64,000 bases of DNA from Campylorhamphus procurvoides (taxonomy: Eukaryota; Chordata; Aves; Passeriformes; Dendrocolaptidae). Of this stretch, positions 1 through 13,547 are shown one piece after another (the first letter of the stretch is position 1; every line of letters begins with the position of its first letter). A program made the position numbers and the translations under genes. Below the pieces are notes generated by a model, which was not told where the DNA came from, searched no databases, and worked only from the letters and a program-made list of their open reading frames with translations. The stretch is from assembly GCA_013396655.1 (NCBI GenBank), contig WBMV01000073.1, forward strand, positions 986,879-1,050,878. Reading direction: 5' to 3'.

Positions 1-3000
1 AACACCCCATTTCACAGTAGGGTGAGGAGGGATCTCCTGATCTTCGTGGAAATGAAGACTGAGATAGTTAAAAGCTCAGAAAAGAATTTGCACATGGAAA
101 GCTGCCATCTACAGATGCCTAGCAGCTAGCAGAGAGTACTGTGTCATAGAGCTGGATTCTGAAAGTTGACTTTGGGGTGAATGTGGATTAAATCAGCCTT
201 GGCGTGCCAAGAACTGTATATGTGAGTGCTGCACCACTTGCACTAGTGGGTGCTGACTGTTGGATGTGTTCTTAACACACCTCTGCTCACCCTGGGTGAC
301 TCTGCAGTCCCTCTCTAGTCAGACTGTGTGTCTGATTTCTTTCTTTGCAGCCCCTGCGTGTGTGGCTGTCCACTCACACCCTTCAGGACCATGGTCTGTC
401 CACGTATCTGTGTGTGTGTGCATGTGCTTTTTTCACTTGACTATTTCTAGCAGTGCTACAGAACATAGATTTTTATTTTCTGATCTGTAATTGTAGAAAA
501 GGGGCCTTGGGGACAGAACTATTCTTATTCTTGTTTTTTCGTGTTCTTCATGCTGCTTCCCTGTGGAGCTTGCTGTTTTGTTTGCAGACATACCAAAAGA
601 AAGCAGGGGAGGGAGGCTCTCTACTGCTGTGCAGAGGGCTGTGGAAACTTGAACCATAGAGAAGCAGGCTCAAGCACTACATAGGAGCAAGATAGTTAGA
701 GCCCAAACTTTGCTTTGGGAGTCTCTCCTACAGTGAGCTCAGTGCCAGACTAGGCAATGCCTTGTGCTCAGGCATGACCCAGCCAACAGGACTCCCAGGC
801 ATCTGCTGCAGCTTGGGAATTGCCATGTGTTTTCCCTTGTCAGGCTTGATGCATTCAAATACATGTCCTCCCTGCAGCTATCCCCAGGCAGGTGGCACAT
901 CCTGTGTCCCCCATGCTCCCATGGGGCACTTGGTCTCTATGTGTTCATCCCTTCACTCCCTCTGTGCCTGCAGTCCCTGCTGTCAGGAGCTGTGGCAGTG
1001 CAGCTGGGTGAGCCTTCCCAGCCATTTTAACATGTACCAAGTGGAGATGCAGGTTGATGTTGGTCCTGCTGATGCAGCACCAATGCAGGAGGAAGGTGCA
1101 GTTGAATCTCTTCTGCTTTCCTGTCCTCTGGCTAGCCAGTTAATTTAATAAACTACTTTGCTGCGTAGGCAGCTGTTCACAGCTTCAAAGTGGTGAACAG
1201 ACATTAATGCCAGCACCCTGCAGCACCAGGATGTGACACTTACCCGTCAGCAGGATATGGCAGTAAGTCACCTCGTGTTTCAAGTCTGCTGCTCCAGAGT
1301 AGTTGCAAGAAGCCAGCACTTGTACTTCACCTCTGATACATTGGAGAGCAACTGGCCCTGACAGCATGACCAGCATTTGATCCTCGGCTCCTTGAAGTTC
1401 GTGTGAACCCTTTGAAGTTGCTGCAGTTCAGTGGATCCCTTTAACTTTCTGCTCCTCATCTGCCAGAGGTGGGAGCAGAGGCACGACTGTGCTGCTGCAG
1501 TGGCTGCTCTCCTGGACTCTGGTCTGTGTGTTGGCTCTGCCTGTAAATAGGAGAGAGCCACAACCTCCTGTCATATCGAGATGCACTTTCCCCTTGAGGC
1601 AGGAAAGAACAAGGATTGCCAGAGACAGCAGAGCAGAAATCAGCTCTGTCAGGGTTTCCAGGTCCTGCTGACACCAGGCTGCCAGTAACTAGGTTTGGGA
1701 GGTATTTTTAGCCAAATGGGAAGGGAGGTGCCCTTGGCTCTTTGTTTTCAGCCCCAGGCCAGCACGAACAAGGCTGTGTGAGCTTGCTGTGCTGCCCAAA
1801 GCAGCTGCCAGAGGCAGATTGCAGCCTGGTGGCTCCCCTGCCCTCCTGGTGATCCACATGTCCCACAGAACGTGACCATTTGGTTTGAGAACAAATCCCT
1901 TCCCACAAGCTGGGCTGGATTGCAGTGATCTCTTACAAAGATGTGAGGGCTGAAGAGGTGTCCAGCTCCCTTGTTCTTGGGGGACAGTCCCTGAGGCACT
2001 GCCTGCTGCCCCACTCCAGTTGCACATGGCTGCAGAGCCCCTGTCAGCTCCTTCCCTTGGGTAGGAGGAAAGCCAGGGCACCCAGATTGCATCCCATATC
2101 TCAGAGACGGTCACCCTCCCAGTGGCATCAAAGGGAGCCCTGCTGAGCTCAGCATGGCTGAGGGACTCCATGAACCCTTGGGGGCACAAAACCCGCTGTG
2201 GTATTGGTGTGAGAAATGCCCTTCTAAAGGTCCAGTTCCTTTTATTTTATTCCATCCTTGGTTTTTTTGTCTATCAAAAGCTAGGACTGTTCCTTTTCAG
2301 AACAAATGTAGTTTCCAGTTGGCTTTTTGGCTTTAGCTGTGTATTTTCTGGGCGTAGTGCAGTTTTTCTCAGCTGAGTCTTTGTATGAAGTAATACAGTG
2401 ATAGACTGTCTGTGTATATGAGGCTGTTTGTATGGGAGCCTTTTGTTTCTTTCTCTGCAGCGGGAGCCTGTGCTCTGATTGTGTGCATTCCAGGCTTTAT
2501 CAGCCCTGGGAAGATGTTGCTTGGGATTTAAGGTTCTCAGAGATATTCTTGTTTGGCATTCACCAAATCCAGAGACACGTGTTGGACATGGGCATTTTAT
2601 AGACTCCAAGAGCACAGCAAGAACTACAACCTGCTTCAACAAAAAGGGAGAGGAGGAAAAACCAAACACAACAAAAAGCTTTTCACACAGTGTTTGAAAA
2701 GCTCCCTATTAACAAAACACATGCCATAAAATGTGCTTGTTGTTGCGTTTGGGGGAGAAGCGAAACAAACTGCTTGAGAAATGCATTCATGAGAAAGATG
2801 AGCACGAAGAAAGCTGTTGAAATTAAACAGTCACTTGTAACATCCAAACCAACAGGCAGTGCCAGCAGAAAGAGAGGGAAATGGAGTACAAGGTCCGCAT
2901 CCCAATCAGAGCTGGGGACTGCAGATCCAGATACAGAGCACCAGCTGCAGGATGAGCATAGGTCCTGTGTCTGAGTACCTGGAGGATGAGGGATTAAATG

Positions 3001-5948
3001 CTGCCTCTTCCCAGGTGAGAAACACAGTTTGATTTCAGTGGGATGGGTGAATATGAAGCTGGATGAGTAGAGGTGGAGAGACTGATTGGTGAAGGTCATA
3101 TTGCACAAAATGATGGGAGTGAGTGCAGTGGAGAGCTGCTCACTCCAGCACGAGATGAGGCATAAGCTGTTGGAAGGTGAGGTCTGTTGTGTGATGTGCA
3201 GCTCTCAGCGGCTTATGGCTGTGACTTTGGGGCCAAGGTAGCATGCCAGGCACCATCTCCCTCCCCAGTGCATTGCTGAGGAGGTAGTAATTCTTTGTAG
3301 CAGTGGTGACAAAAGGATCAGATTTGTGGTTTGGTTTGTGCCTGGCCGTGGGGTACAGGCAGTCTGTCGTCAGCAGACCATTCAGAAGTGACAGAACCTC
3401 GACAGCAAAACAATGAGAAGCATAAGAATAGGTTCCTGGTGGCATGACATGAAGGACTCCCTGCCATCCTCCTGCCCTCCAGCCAGTGGGCAGAGCTGTC
3501 AGGTGTCCAGGATCAGGATGCCTTCCATCACTAACTGGGTTTTTCTGTATAGATTTTTTTTTGCAGGCATGTCTGTTTATGCAGCAATGACACAAGTGTG
3601 ATCAAAACAGGCATGTGCTTACTCAAAAAGCAGAGAAGTTGTGGGGAGCATGAAGTACCATCTTGAACTTAACAGTATGAAAAAGTGGAATGGAAGGCAG
3701 GACATGTTTGAGGTCAGCTCATGTGGGAGAACAATGAAAACTGTTATGTAAATACATCAGTTATGCTATTAGTAAGGTGTTGGGTGTTGTGATCCCAGTT
3801 TCTTTTTTTCCTCTTTCCAGCAGAACATTGGACTGATGTACAATTCAGGGTAGCCAGACCTCTCCTTTCCCTTTGCAGTGAGCGAGCACAGAGTGGATGA
3901 GAGGCTGTGGTATGTGCCAAGACAGTGTCACTGGCTCTTCTGGAACTGGCTGTGTGCCTGTAGAGACTCTGCTTCCAGCTGGGAGTTGGGGTGGAAAACA
4001 CAGGCAGTCCTTGGCAGTTGTTTTGAAGATGCCTGAGCTTTTACCTGGCTTTTGTGTGACACATGTCCATCACCCCTAGATGCAAGGGGGGAGGAGGCCA
4101 CATAGGTGCAGAATGTGCTAGAATGTGGCTGTGTGCAAGTGCAGTTTGGATAGTGACTTCTGAATGTCTTTCTTTAGCTACAAGCAAATGTTGTATTTTC
4201 TCTCTCATTCTCCCATCTGTCTGAAAGGGAGAGAGCTAGGGAATGTAATCTGGAACTGTATAAGACACTAAATAGCATAGGAATGTCTTTGTTTGTGCCT
4301 CCATCAGAGATGGAGCTGTGTGGATGGACAGTGGCTCTGCAGGAAGCACTCCCATCTGCTGGTCCCCTCCCAGGACATGGGGCAGAACAGCACAGGGCCA
4401 TTGGTGGTCGTCCTTGCATGCAGAAGGTGAGCTGGTGCTCCTCAGCTGTGTGGATGATGGACCCACAGACCACAGCTGGACTGTGGTTCCAGACACAAGC
4501 CCTTGGAAAAGCTGCCCTGCAGTAAGCAGGGCACTTCTCCTGTCCTGAACCTGCTGCTAGCCTGGAGCCTGTCCTGCTCTCCTCCTGTCCAGTGGGGCCT
4601 CTCAGTACTGTCCTACCTCCTCAGCTTTCTAGTTTGCTTTGCCCCTACGTTTATCTTCGTTCTGTGGTTGGACATGTGACTGAAGGCTTTAATTTATTCA
4701 CAGCCCTCCTTTTGGTAATTTATCCTTTGTACTCTTTGCTGTCTTGTATTATTTAATTCTGTGAAGCACTCTGGGATTCAGTGTGTGTGAAAGATGCTGT
4801 ACACAATAACATTATGCTGTATTGTTTGTGATTTGCAGGCCTTCTGGATTTCTAATTCTGATTGCAGTGGTGGTGCGTGTTATTTGTGCTGTGGCTGTGC
4901 TCAAGGGCCTCAGCTGGATTGGACTTCCCTTCCACCCCTTCCCCCAGGAGCTCACATCTCATTGTGCCCTGATTTAATGTTGGTTTCCTTAATTCTGTGT
5001 GTAACAGTTGGGAATCATGCCACTGGTACACGTGTGAGCTTGTGGTGTGGTGGTGAAAGCATGGGGCTAAACCTGGTGCATGAGTCCTTGGGAGCTTTGG
5101 GGTTGCTCTCAGGGAGAGGTGGGAATCGTGTTCTCTGGAGGTGGCACAGGGAGTATTTGGGCTCCCCCACTCAGGGAGTGGGCTATTTGGGACAGGACTG
5201 GAGCAGCTGAAGGAGAAGAGTTAGAGCTGCCTGTGACGGGTCTTGGCTGAGCAGCTGGAGCAGCTCTTCAGTCTGTTCCTTTTTGAAAGTGGGAAGCTCA
5301 AAATAGGGCAAAACTTGGGGCTGCTGGCCTGATGTGCTGTGTTGATGGGGGGATGCTGGCTGCTGCCCACCTCTCTGCTGCCGGGATTGCTGCACCAGTT
5401 GCACTGGTTCAGACTGGGTGCAGAGGAGACCTCGTCACTTGTGCCTGCTGTAGCTGCAGTTCAGGTGTCCACAGGTCTGGCTCACATGTGCTGCTGTGCT
5501 GAACTCCAGGTGTCACACTTAGGAGGATGTGGCAGGATCAGGACAGAGGGCAGTAAGTGAGCCCCTTGAGCAGGGGTGCTCACCTTTGGTTTGAGTTTGT
5601 GCTTTTGCTAAACCTACAGCTCTGAAGCTTCCCAGAGTCCTGAGTGAAGTTATAGCCCACAATTTTCTATTTCACTGTCTATCCAGAGCATAAGGTTCCC
5701 ATCAGAGCAGGTTTTTCCCCTTGTCCACAGTCTGTGCACAGTTCCGCTTTATGCATCGAAAGCCACGCTTCAATTTTACTTGAGAGTTCTGGGCTTTCAG
5801 CCCAGTGGAAATGTGGCCTTCCTGTACCATCCTGCAGCACAGGATGATGGGAGCCTGTTGTGTTCGATTCTGGTACTTGTGGGGCTGATGGTGAGGGTGG
5901 GCTTGGCACATCCAGCTGCTCACAGTTTCCTCTTTTGCCTGGTCCCAG
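1..5948 (+). other. CDH22: CDH22 intron (5' part outside window)
   Basis: Non-coding sequence ending in a canonical acceptor just before the first recognisable cadherin exon at 5949. I looked for the preceding type II cadherin exon (the end of EC3 and start of EC4, normally with a DVDEPP- or DVNDNPP-type linker) and found none, so that exon should lie to the left of the window. Short open frames here have no family features. Contents of note are a short TG run near 408-424 and a degraded SINE-like tail near 4760. The rest is ordinary intron. Confidence 0.8.
4760..4815 (+). repeat. Degraded ancient SINE-like tail
   Basis: The segment reads TGTGAAGCACTCTGGGATTC, then a GTGAAAGATGCTGTAC block and an ATAACATTAT tail. 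This follows the layout of the 3' tail shared by several old vertebrate SINE/LINE families: TGTAAAGCRCTTTGRGATC, then GATGAAAGGCGCTATA, then an AT-rich end. Several substitutions and a small insertion indicate great age. The family (LFSINE, MIR3-like or other) is not assigned. Confidence 0.45.
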
Positions 5949-6085
5949 GTATGCCATCGACCGCAGCACGGATACCGAGAGGATCTTTGACATCGATGCC
6001 AAAACAGGTGCTATTGTGACAGGAAAGGTTCTGGACCGGGAGACAGCAGGGTGGCACAACATCACTGTCCTGGCGATGGAAGCAG
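5949..6085 (+). CDS. CDH22: CDH22 exon, C-terminal half of EC4
   Basis: First of five in-window exons of a type II classical cadherin, a single-pass membrane protein for Ca2+-dependent homophilic adhesion at cell contacts. It is flanked by CCCAG and GTGAG. It has 137 bp and encodes YAIDRSTDTERIFDIDAKTG, then the Ca2+-binding LDRE motif and an N-glycosylation sequon (NIT). The first base completes a codon begun in the upstream exon, and the last G joins AT of the next exon to give Asp. The exon sizes that follow (122, 118, 252) match the usual type II cadherin layout. Assignment to CDH22, rather than another type II cadherin, rests mainly on the last exon and on the neighbouring CD40. Confidence 0.95.
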
Positions 6086-9000
6086 GTGAGATGGAGGAGT
6101 GCTGTGTGGAGCAGAGAGTCCATGCAGAACTGGAGTGGGGCAGAGGGAGAAATAAGGGTGCTGAGGTGCAGGGGTGGCCAAGACGTAAGTGTTAATCAAT
6201 GCTGAAGTAAAAAAATTAAATGCAGCAGCGCTGAGTCTGACATCTCCCTAGACAACCTAAAAATACTCTGCCAGACTTGAGCATTAATAAGGGAGCATGG
6301 TCGAATAGTATATTTGATGAACACTAATCAAATTTGTGTTATCTATGCGCCATCTCTGCCAGTCATCCCTGCACAGCTCGTTCCCTGCAGTCACACCTGC
6401 TGAGTGGCACTGGGGGCTCCCGGGGGGGGGCTGTGTTCACATCACCTGCATCCCCCTGGAACAGCCATGTGCTGCCTGTGGATGTCCCATCAAATGGAGC
6501 CCTGTGACACCGGATGGCTGTCAGCACTCACTTCTGCTGGGGCTCAGTGTTTGGCATTCGCAGGCTGTACCTGCACCTGGGTTTGTAGCTCTGGATGCCT
6601 CCTCTGCCCTTGGGATGGTGCAGGCTTGGCACACAGGGAGTGGATGCAAGGTCCCAGCACTGCAGCAGTGGGAAGGGACTATGGGGGAAGAATGTCCCAG
6701 GTGTCACGCTGGGAAACAGAAAGGCATTACCATATTCTTCCAAGTTTTCCATATTTTGGATGTGCAAGTCACCAGGGCAGCCTGGGCCCTGCTGTGCTCT
6801 GCCTCCCACCCCACAGTAGGTACCAGGGAAATGCCATGGCTGCAGAGCACCTCCTGATACCTGCTGATGTGTGCCAAGACCTGTCTGTGAGCAGGAGCCT
6901 TCCCCAGGCTTTGCTCCAGGAGATCCTCAGGAGTTCTGGTTCCCGGTTCTTTGCTCGTTCTTGAGCATTGACAGGGCTGTTCATGTTCAAGGAGCTGGGT
7001 CAGGGCCTGACTTGGGTTCCAGAGGTAAGATCCTGCCACCTACTCTAGTCAGGCAAGGACACAGCCCCCGTGGCCCCAGGAGAGGAGGGGTCAGTGGCCC
7101 TGGCCAGACCCTCTGCTGCCCTAAGAGGATGTCTTTGGCTCTGCTGCTTGTCCCAGCCCCTCTCTGCTGACACTCTGTGCCAGCTGACCAGGGTGACCCT
7201 GCACTCTGTCACTGTCGTGAGCCCTGCCTGGCATGGAGATGGGCAGGAGTGTTGGCACTGCTTGGCCATGTTGGAGGGAGGGCAGCCTGTCCTGGGGGCT
7301 CCATGGGGAGGCTCTGCAGGGAAGAGGGGATGGCGGCATTGCAGCACAACTCAGCATCCAGAGGAAACGTGAGGTGACAAGAATCAGAAGGACAATATTT
7401 ACACGCAGGGGCTAGGATTTCAGAACAAGTCAGTAAATGCTGTGGTTCCCCTCTGGCAGGGAAGCCTGTCAGGCTGGATCGCTTCAAAAACCAGGGAGAC
7501 TCTTCAGTGCTCTGACTTTTCCCGTGGTGAGCTCTGACTCATCCGTTTTAACTGCCCAGACATCCCTCCCAGTGACATTATCCTTAACGTTTTGTAATCA
7601 TGAAATATTAATGACTGATATTGAATTTAAAGTACAATTTATGTCTGAATCCTCTGGCGGAAAGGGCAGTTGTAAAGGTACAGCCTTCTGAGTGATGGAG
7701 GGGTTTTGGAGCAGGGCTGTACAGCAGCTGACAGACTGTGCCTGGTGAAGTGGGGTCAGCCACAGCAGTGGGAATGTGGGATGCAGGGCAGCTGGAATTC
7801 TCCATGCTGGCATCAGCACAACCAGCAGTGCAGTTCCTGGCACACTGGTGTTGGGGGCCAGGGGTGCTGGCAGGGCCCTGTGGAGCTCAGGGTGCAGCTG
7901 GCTGCTGCAGGGTCTGCTGCACCAGGTTAGACCTTACCAACTCCAGCAGAGGCAAGTGGTAAAATATTCCCTTTCCTCAGTGAGATGTAAACTTGGCAGG
8001 AGGAGTGGAATGAGCCCACTGGGCACCCTGCTGCCCAGACATGTGCCTGGTGCCCTAGCTCATTGGGGATGGTGGGAACTCATGCCCATTGAATTCCCAT
8101 AGTGCCAGGCTTGCTTGATTCCTGCAGTGCCAGGCACAAGGTGTTGCATCCCTGTGGCCTTCTCGAGCTGCCCTCCCAGTGTGCTGGCAGGGCTGTCCTG
8201 AGCAGGGTTTGAGTGCTGGTGGCTGGAGGGCAGCCAGCCCTCTGGCAATACTTGTTCCCACAGGCACCCTGTGGGGCTCAAGTAGCCCTGACCCTGGAGA
8301 GCCCTGTTCTGCAGCAGAGACCATGTCCAGGGTGCATGTCCCACCTGCAGATATCACAGAGTGCATTTGCCTCTGAGAGTGGTAACAAAAGCTGCAGAAG
8401 GTGCCTGGCTCTGCCCACGAGCCAGATGGGCTGCTGCAGGAGGAGGGGAGGCAGCTCTGCCCGCCCTGACCAGGCATCCCCAGCATGAGCTGCCTTGGCC
8501 AGCCAGGGACCACTGGAGTGTTTGGCCTCGCAGCGTGGCAGCTGGCAGGAAACATGGGGGCTGTTCAGCTAATCTGGGCTGGGACCAGGCCAAGTGTTTC
8601 CACAGATAAATCTTCATCTTGCTCGCAAGCTGTTTACCTTCCTTGGGCTAATATTAGTGATTCTCTTCCTGTTTTCCTCTTTGCTCATGTAAAATGATGA
8701 GGCCTTGACTGCTGTGTCCACTGCTGGTAATTGAGATGATAAATCTTCCTGCTGGAGACTGGCTTTAATCAGAGCATTGTGTTTGGATGCGGTTTAATGA
8801 CTCTCATGCTGCTGAGTTTGGGCAGGACTCAGGAGAGGTGAGAGCCATTTATATGTTACTTGGCTTAACTGCTGCTTCCACTTTGTATCCCCTCAGCTGG
8901 GAGCCACGTTCTCAGCTCCAGCCTCTGATGCAGCCACCTGTCAGATGAGCCATGCCCCTGCTCTCCTTGCCATCAGTGCTATGCTTTGTAGGCAGGAGCT

Positions 9001-12000
9001 GTACTAACACCTACAAACCCACCCTGTGCTCCACAGCCGTGGCATCAGGGCTGGAGAGCTGAGTGGCCCATCCCAGTCTTCTGCATTTTGTTTTCCCAAT
9101 TTGTTGCGGTAGCGAGGAATAAGTCCCCCTCCTGCCTCTTCTGGCTTCCTTACTAATGTAAAAATTTTGAATTCAGTATTATACTAGTTTGGTCTTGACA
9201 GAGAAGAGCAGGTCATACCCTATGCCCAGGATTGTCCCCAGTACTGCAGCTGCATGTGGCAGCCCATGGTCCCCTGGGCTCTTCTCAGACCCTTTCAGCA
9301 TGTGTGCCTCAGCAAAGGCTGGATTTGGAGCTCCACAGGAAAGGTTTGGGTGTAAAAATGCAAAGTGCTTTATTGTGAGTTTGTGTGAGGGTTTAGAAGG
9401 GTAGTAGCTGGATCCCAGCACAGTGGTAACCACGGGTTCCCTCATTTTGTGCCATGGCAGGGGCGGCTGAGCATCATCAGCCCCTTCCCATCCCTCTGAG
9501 CTGCTGCTGCAGAGCTCCAGTGTCGGTGAGCAGTTGCCCAGAGCTGCTCAGTGTTGGTCCTGTGGGCACTCAGTTGTCCACAGGTCAAGGAGAGGGCAAG
9601 TTGGCATTTTGCATCCGAACATTTAAGATGAGAATATGGTCTGTTCAGGTTACTTTTGTGATGAATTAAATTAGGAAAAAATACTTTGGGATATGGCTGA
9701 AGAGTCAGCTGGCACATTTGAGCCTTGGCCTGAGTGTTGCCATGCAGCAGGACTGTGACCATTCCCTGCTCCAGAGTCCTGACACTGCCTGTCCTGTCCA
9801 AGTGCTGCCTGTTTTGCCATGTGGCACCTGGGCATGGGAGGTCCAGCTGGCACTCAGTGCACACCCTGAACCACACGGGTGGTTGTGTTGAGGCAACTGC
9901 AGATGCAGCAGCATGGAACTGCTGGGCAGGATTCCGTGCCCCACCCACGGCAGCTCCAGTGGCTCTGAAGTAATTCCTCCCATGTTGGCAAAGGCAGCTG
10001 TCAGTCACCAGCCTGGAGCTCCCATACTGCACAGCTGTGCTCCCAGCATCTCCCTCTTGTTCTATGTATTTTCCATGTCTCTTTCCTCAGTCTTTTCAGA
10101 TTAATAGCATTCCAACTCCTGAAGGAAATGCAGAAAAACGGCATGTTTAATTTTAATTTAGGAAAGCGTTTAGGTAGCAGCCTAGTTTCCTCGCTGCTGT
10201 CAATCAGGTTTTCTCAAGGCTGACATCAATTAGTTTAAAAATATTGAATGTAATTTTGCCTGACACAACATATTGCAGCCACTGCAAAATATAATTTATT
10301 TTAGAAGAAGAAATAATTAAACTAATTTGCATGTCAGTCAGCTGAGCTGGAGTACCGAGGAGAGATGCTGCAATGGAAGATGGCTTTTTTCCTTTCCAAT
10401 TGCCCTCAGCCTGCACATGCCACCCTCACCTCAACCATGGGTCAGGTGTGGCTTGGCAGAGCCCTGTGAGGGCAGGTTCCTGCACCACCCACACAACAGC
10501 CTCATCCACTCCCTCTGCTGCTCTTCCAGCACTGGGACCTGCTTGCTGAGCCTTTGCTTGTGTTCTGGAGCACGTGTAGGGTGTGTGCACACAGGTAGAG
10601 AAAGCACAGGTCAGAGTTTCTGGCCTCGCAGACTTGAAGCATGCATTAGTCAAGTGCTTTGTGCCTTTCATCACAGATGTACTCCACCAATCTTAATCGC
10701 ACTTCTGACTGTCATAAATTCAGTTTACGCCATGCAGTTACAGAAAACGTATTTCAGATGTTTTGAAGATTACTTTTATCAAATACATCCAACCATTTTT
10801 CGTATCTCCTGCCCATAAATCCTGGTACTGGCTCAAAGGAAGAGAGAAGTTGATAAAGCATTTGAGGAACCTTTAAATATGCATTGTACAGCCAAAATGG
10901 AAAGAAGCTGATGTGTGCCTTGCTGGAAAGGTAGACAAGGGTGCAGTAGTTGTGTTTCTAACCTTGATGTTCTTGGACACATCAAATTTTAACCCTGTCA
11001 CTGAGCCAGGAGTGAGTGTGAGCCTCAGGCATCAGCAGTCTTGGAAGGGGCAAAAGGAGAACTTCTGTATGACAGGGTGCATTTAGAAAGGTCACTGTGC
11101 TCTGCCCAGGGGAGCAGGACGTAAGCCACGGCTCAGGCAGGGGTCAGGGCAGGTGCCCAGCTCTGTGCTGAGGCTGTGGGTGACTCCGTTCACGTTCCTG
11201 GCAGCTGGGCTGGAGCTGTGGAAGAGCACGGACCTGTGGTTCTGCCTGTCTCTAAACATGCTGATCACGTCTCTCCTGAGGGTCTCTGGGAGGGGATCTT
11301 GAAGCAAAACTGCTGTGCTCAGGCTCCCCTGGGTATCCAGACCTGGCTCCTCAGAACCTCCATGGCACAAACCATCCCAACAGGTCCTGAGGAGGGTTTG
11401 GCAGCACTGGGGTTGGTTCCTGCTCACAGCTGGCTTGGTCAACTATGGAGTGCTGAGTGAGGAACTCCTCCTCTGGGTTGCAGTTAGGAAGAGGAAGAGA
11501 TGGGGTCTTGGGCTCTTTCTCCCTTCAGGCTCTTTTTCTTCCCTTCTCTTTCTGCCTTTCCTCATCTTTCTGTCTGCAGTGCCAGCTTGCTCCAAAGCTG
11601 AGCAGCGGGGATGGTTATCCATCTGCCTGTGGGCCGAGGAGAGGGTGATAAGATGCTGTTGTCCTCCTTCTTGCAGGAATTGAACCCTTATTTCCTTCTG
11701 CTCATTTGTGGGCATCAGGCATGCACCCCTCCGCCTCCCCAGGCTCCCTTCTCACCCTGCTGCCTCCCCCTTTCTTTCTGCCTGAAAGCAACTGCAGTTT
11801 ATTTTGCTGCACCAACATGTCTTTTAAAATAACACATAGTTCCAGGCTTTTAGTCACGACTTCTGCCTCCCTCCCCCGAAAACAACCATCTAATCACCAG
11901 AGCAGCTGGTCTGGGTGAGAGGGAGTGATAACATGAGAACCGGGTGAAGGCAGCTCTGGGGAGGGGGCTTAGATTCTTGGCTAATTATGGAGCAGTGCTA

Positions 12001-13145
12001 AATCTCCTCTCCCCTGGGTCCTCTCCCACCTGATCTGCAGAGGCCAGTATTAATGTTATAGACAAACAGGCAGGAGAACTCTTGCCCGAGCGTGGAGAGA
12101 GGCATTAGTTCTGTCACAGGTGCAGCCTCTGGGTAAAACAGAGGAGATGGAGTAAGAGGGAGTTCTCATTTCTGGATGTGTATGAGGTGCTTCAGCAAAC
12201 ATCAGGCCCTCCAGAGTGATTTATAATCCTGTGGCACAGTCTCAGTATCCCTTGGCAGTATGTATGTGCACGGCAGTGACGCTGCAGTGACTGGAGGTTT
12301 AAACTCTGTCCCCGTCCCACCTGCAGAGTGAGCTCAGCCCAGACCATCCCTTGGCTCTGTGCACCCCAAGGGAGGAGGGGAGTGGGCTGGGCTGGCAAGT
12401 GTGGGGTGGAGGGGGCTGCCCTAAATCCTACAGCATGACCCCTCATGCCAGCTGGTGGATGGTGCTGGGTTCAAGTTTAATCTGCTGATGATAGTATGAA
12501 AAATTATGTCAGCACAAGAGGCTTAGGTCCTTGAGCAGGCACCTTGTGCCTCAGTGAGGCACAGTCAGCACCAGGCCACCTGAGTGTAGAGGAGATGGAG
12601 GGGACAAATCTCACCACCACCTTTTGCCCTCAGTTGACCCCAGCTGTTTTGCACCCTGGCTCTGTTCATTCAGCTTTTTGATGTTGCTGCCAATCCCCAG
12701 GGTCTATGGTTTAGGATCCAGCTCAGGGGGTGATGTTCTCATGTCCAAATTTTCTTGTCCCCTCCCGATGCTGTTTGGCTGCAGCACAGCTCCTTACCAG
12801 TGGTGACTGGCCCTTACAGCCAGCACTTGCTCCAGGCTGTTCAGCATTTCCAGGGGTAGATCAGGCCAACAGTGAGGTTTTGTGCATCTTTGGCATGCAG
12901 CCCAGCAGTTGGGATCCTTTATAGGGTGTGGTGAGGCTGAGTGATGCCCTGCAGTGCTGCTGCCCTGGAGGTGGTCCATGCCACAGGCAGGGGTGCAGTG
13001 CTGTGACCTTCAGTGCTGTGTGACCCTCGGTTCTGGCCACAGCCACACAGCCACGATGGCCTCTGGACAGGTGGGGATGAGGAGGGTTGCTCCCTAACAG
13101 CAGTTGGCAGTTTGTACTGAAGTTTTGCTTCTCTTTGTCTTTCAG
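6086..13145 (+). other. CDH22: CDH22 intron, 7.1 kb
   Basis: Bounded by GTGAG and a TTTCAG acceptor, joining phase-1 exons. No exon-like cadherin sequence lies inside. Most of it is moderately GC-rich and featureless, with a G9 run near 6422-6430. AT-rich stretches at 7500-7640, 8580-8870 and 10080-10345 stand out. The last carries a perfect octamer site and is listed separately. Confidence 0.85.
10080..10345 (+). promoter_or_regulatory. Candidate intronic enhancer, AT-rich
   Basis: An AT-rich island in a GC-richer intron. It has several TTAATT/TTTAAT cores, a CATCAATTAG homeodomain-type site and a perfect POU octamer ATTTGCAT at 10325-10332 preceded by TA, giving TAATTTGCAT. No open frame or repeat family explains it. 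Function is inferred from motif density and composition only. Cross-species conservation would be the test. Confidence 0.35.
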
Positions 13146-13267
13146 ATAATCACTCACAGGTGTCAAGGGCCTCTCTCCGTATCCGTATCCTGGATGTCAA
13201 TGACAATCCGCCTGAGCTCGCCACCCCCTACGAAGCTTCTGTGTGTGAGGATGCCAAGCCAGGCCAG
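13146..13267 (+). CDS. CDH22: CDH22 exon, EC4-EC5 linker
   Basis: 122-bp exon between TTTCAG and GTAGTG. Its first two bases finish an Asp codon, and it ends on a complete Gln codon. It encodes the last strand of EC4 (ASLRIRIL), the Ca2+-binding linker DVNDNPPE (D at 13193) and the start of EC5 (TPYEASVCEDAKPGQ). Type II cadherins conserve a similar PYE-x5-E stretch here. The donor GTAGTG is weaker than consensus. The following intron is only 280 bp (13268-13547). Confidence 0.95.
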
Positions 13268-13547
13268 GTAGTGGGTGTCCCCCAGCCCTGGTCTCATGCT
13301 GCAGGCAGTGCTCTGGGCCAGTGGCAGCCTGTGAATCCATCCTTTTCTGCCTGAGAATCTTCCAGTGCAGTCCTATCACAGTGGGAATCACTCTGCTGGT
13401 GTCCCACAGCTGAGCCCGCCTGCAGGGACAGAGGCTCATGCCTTGCTGTGGCCACAGCTGATGATGCCACCGGCTGGACCCTGAACAAGGGCCCTGTGAG
13501 AGGCTGCAGGAGCAGTGCTGATGCTCACCTCTGCCTTCTTCCCACAG

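Noticed and set aside
2436..2475. Acceptor-like TTTCTTTCTCTGCAG and possible cadherin exon
   Set aside because: Downstream translation shows no cadherin sequence in any frame and hits stops quickly.
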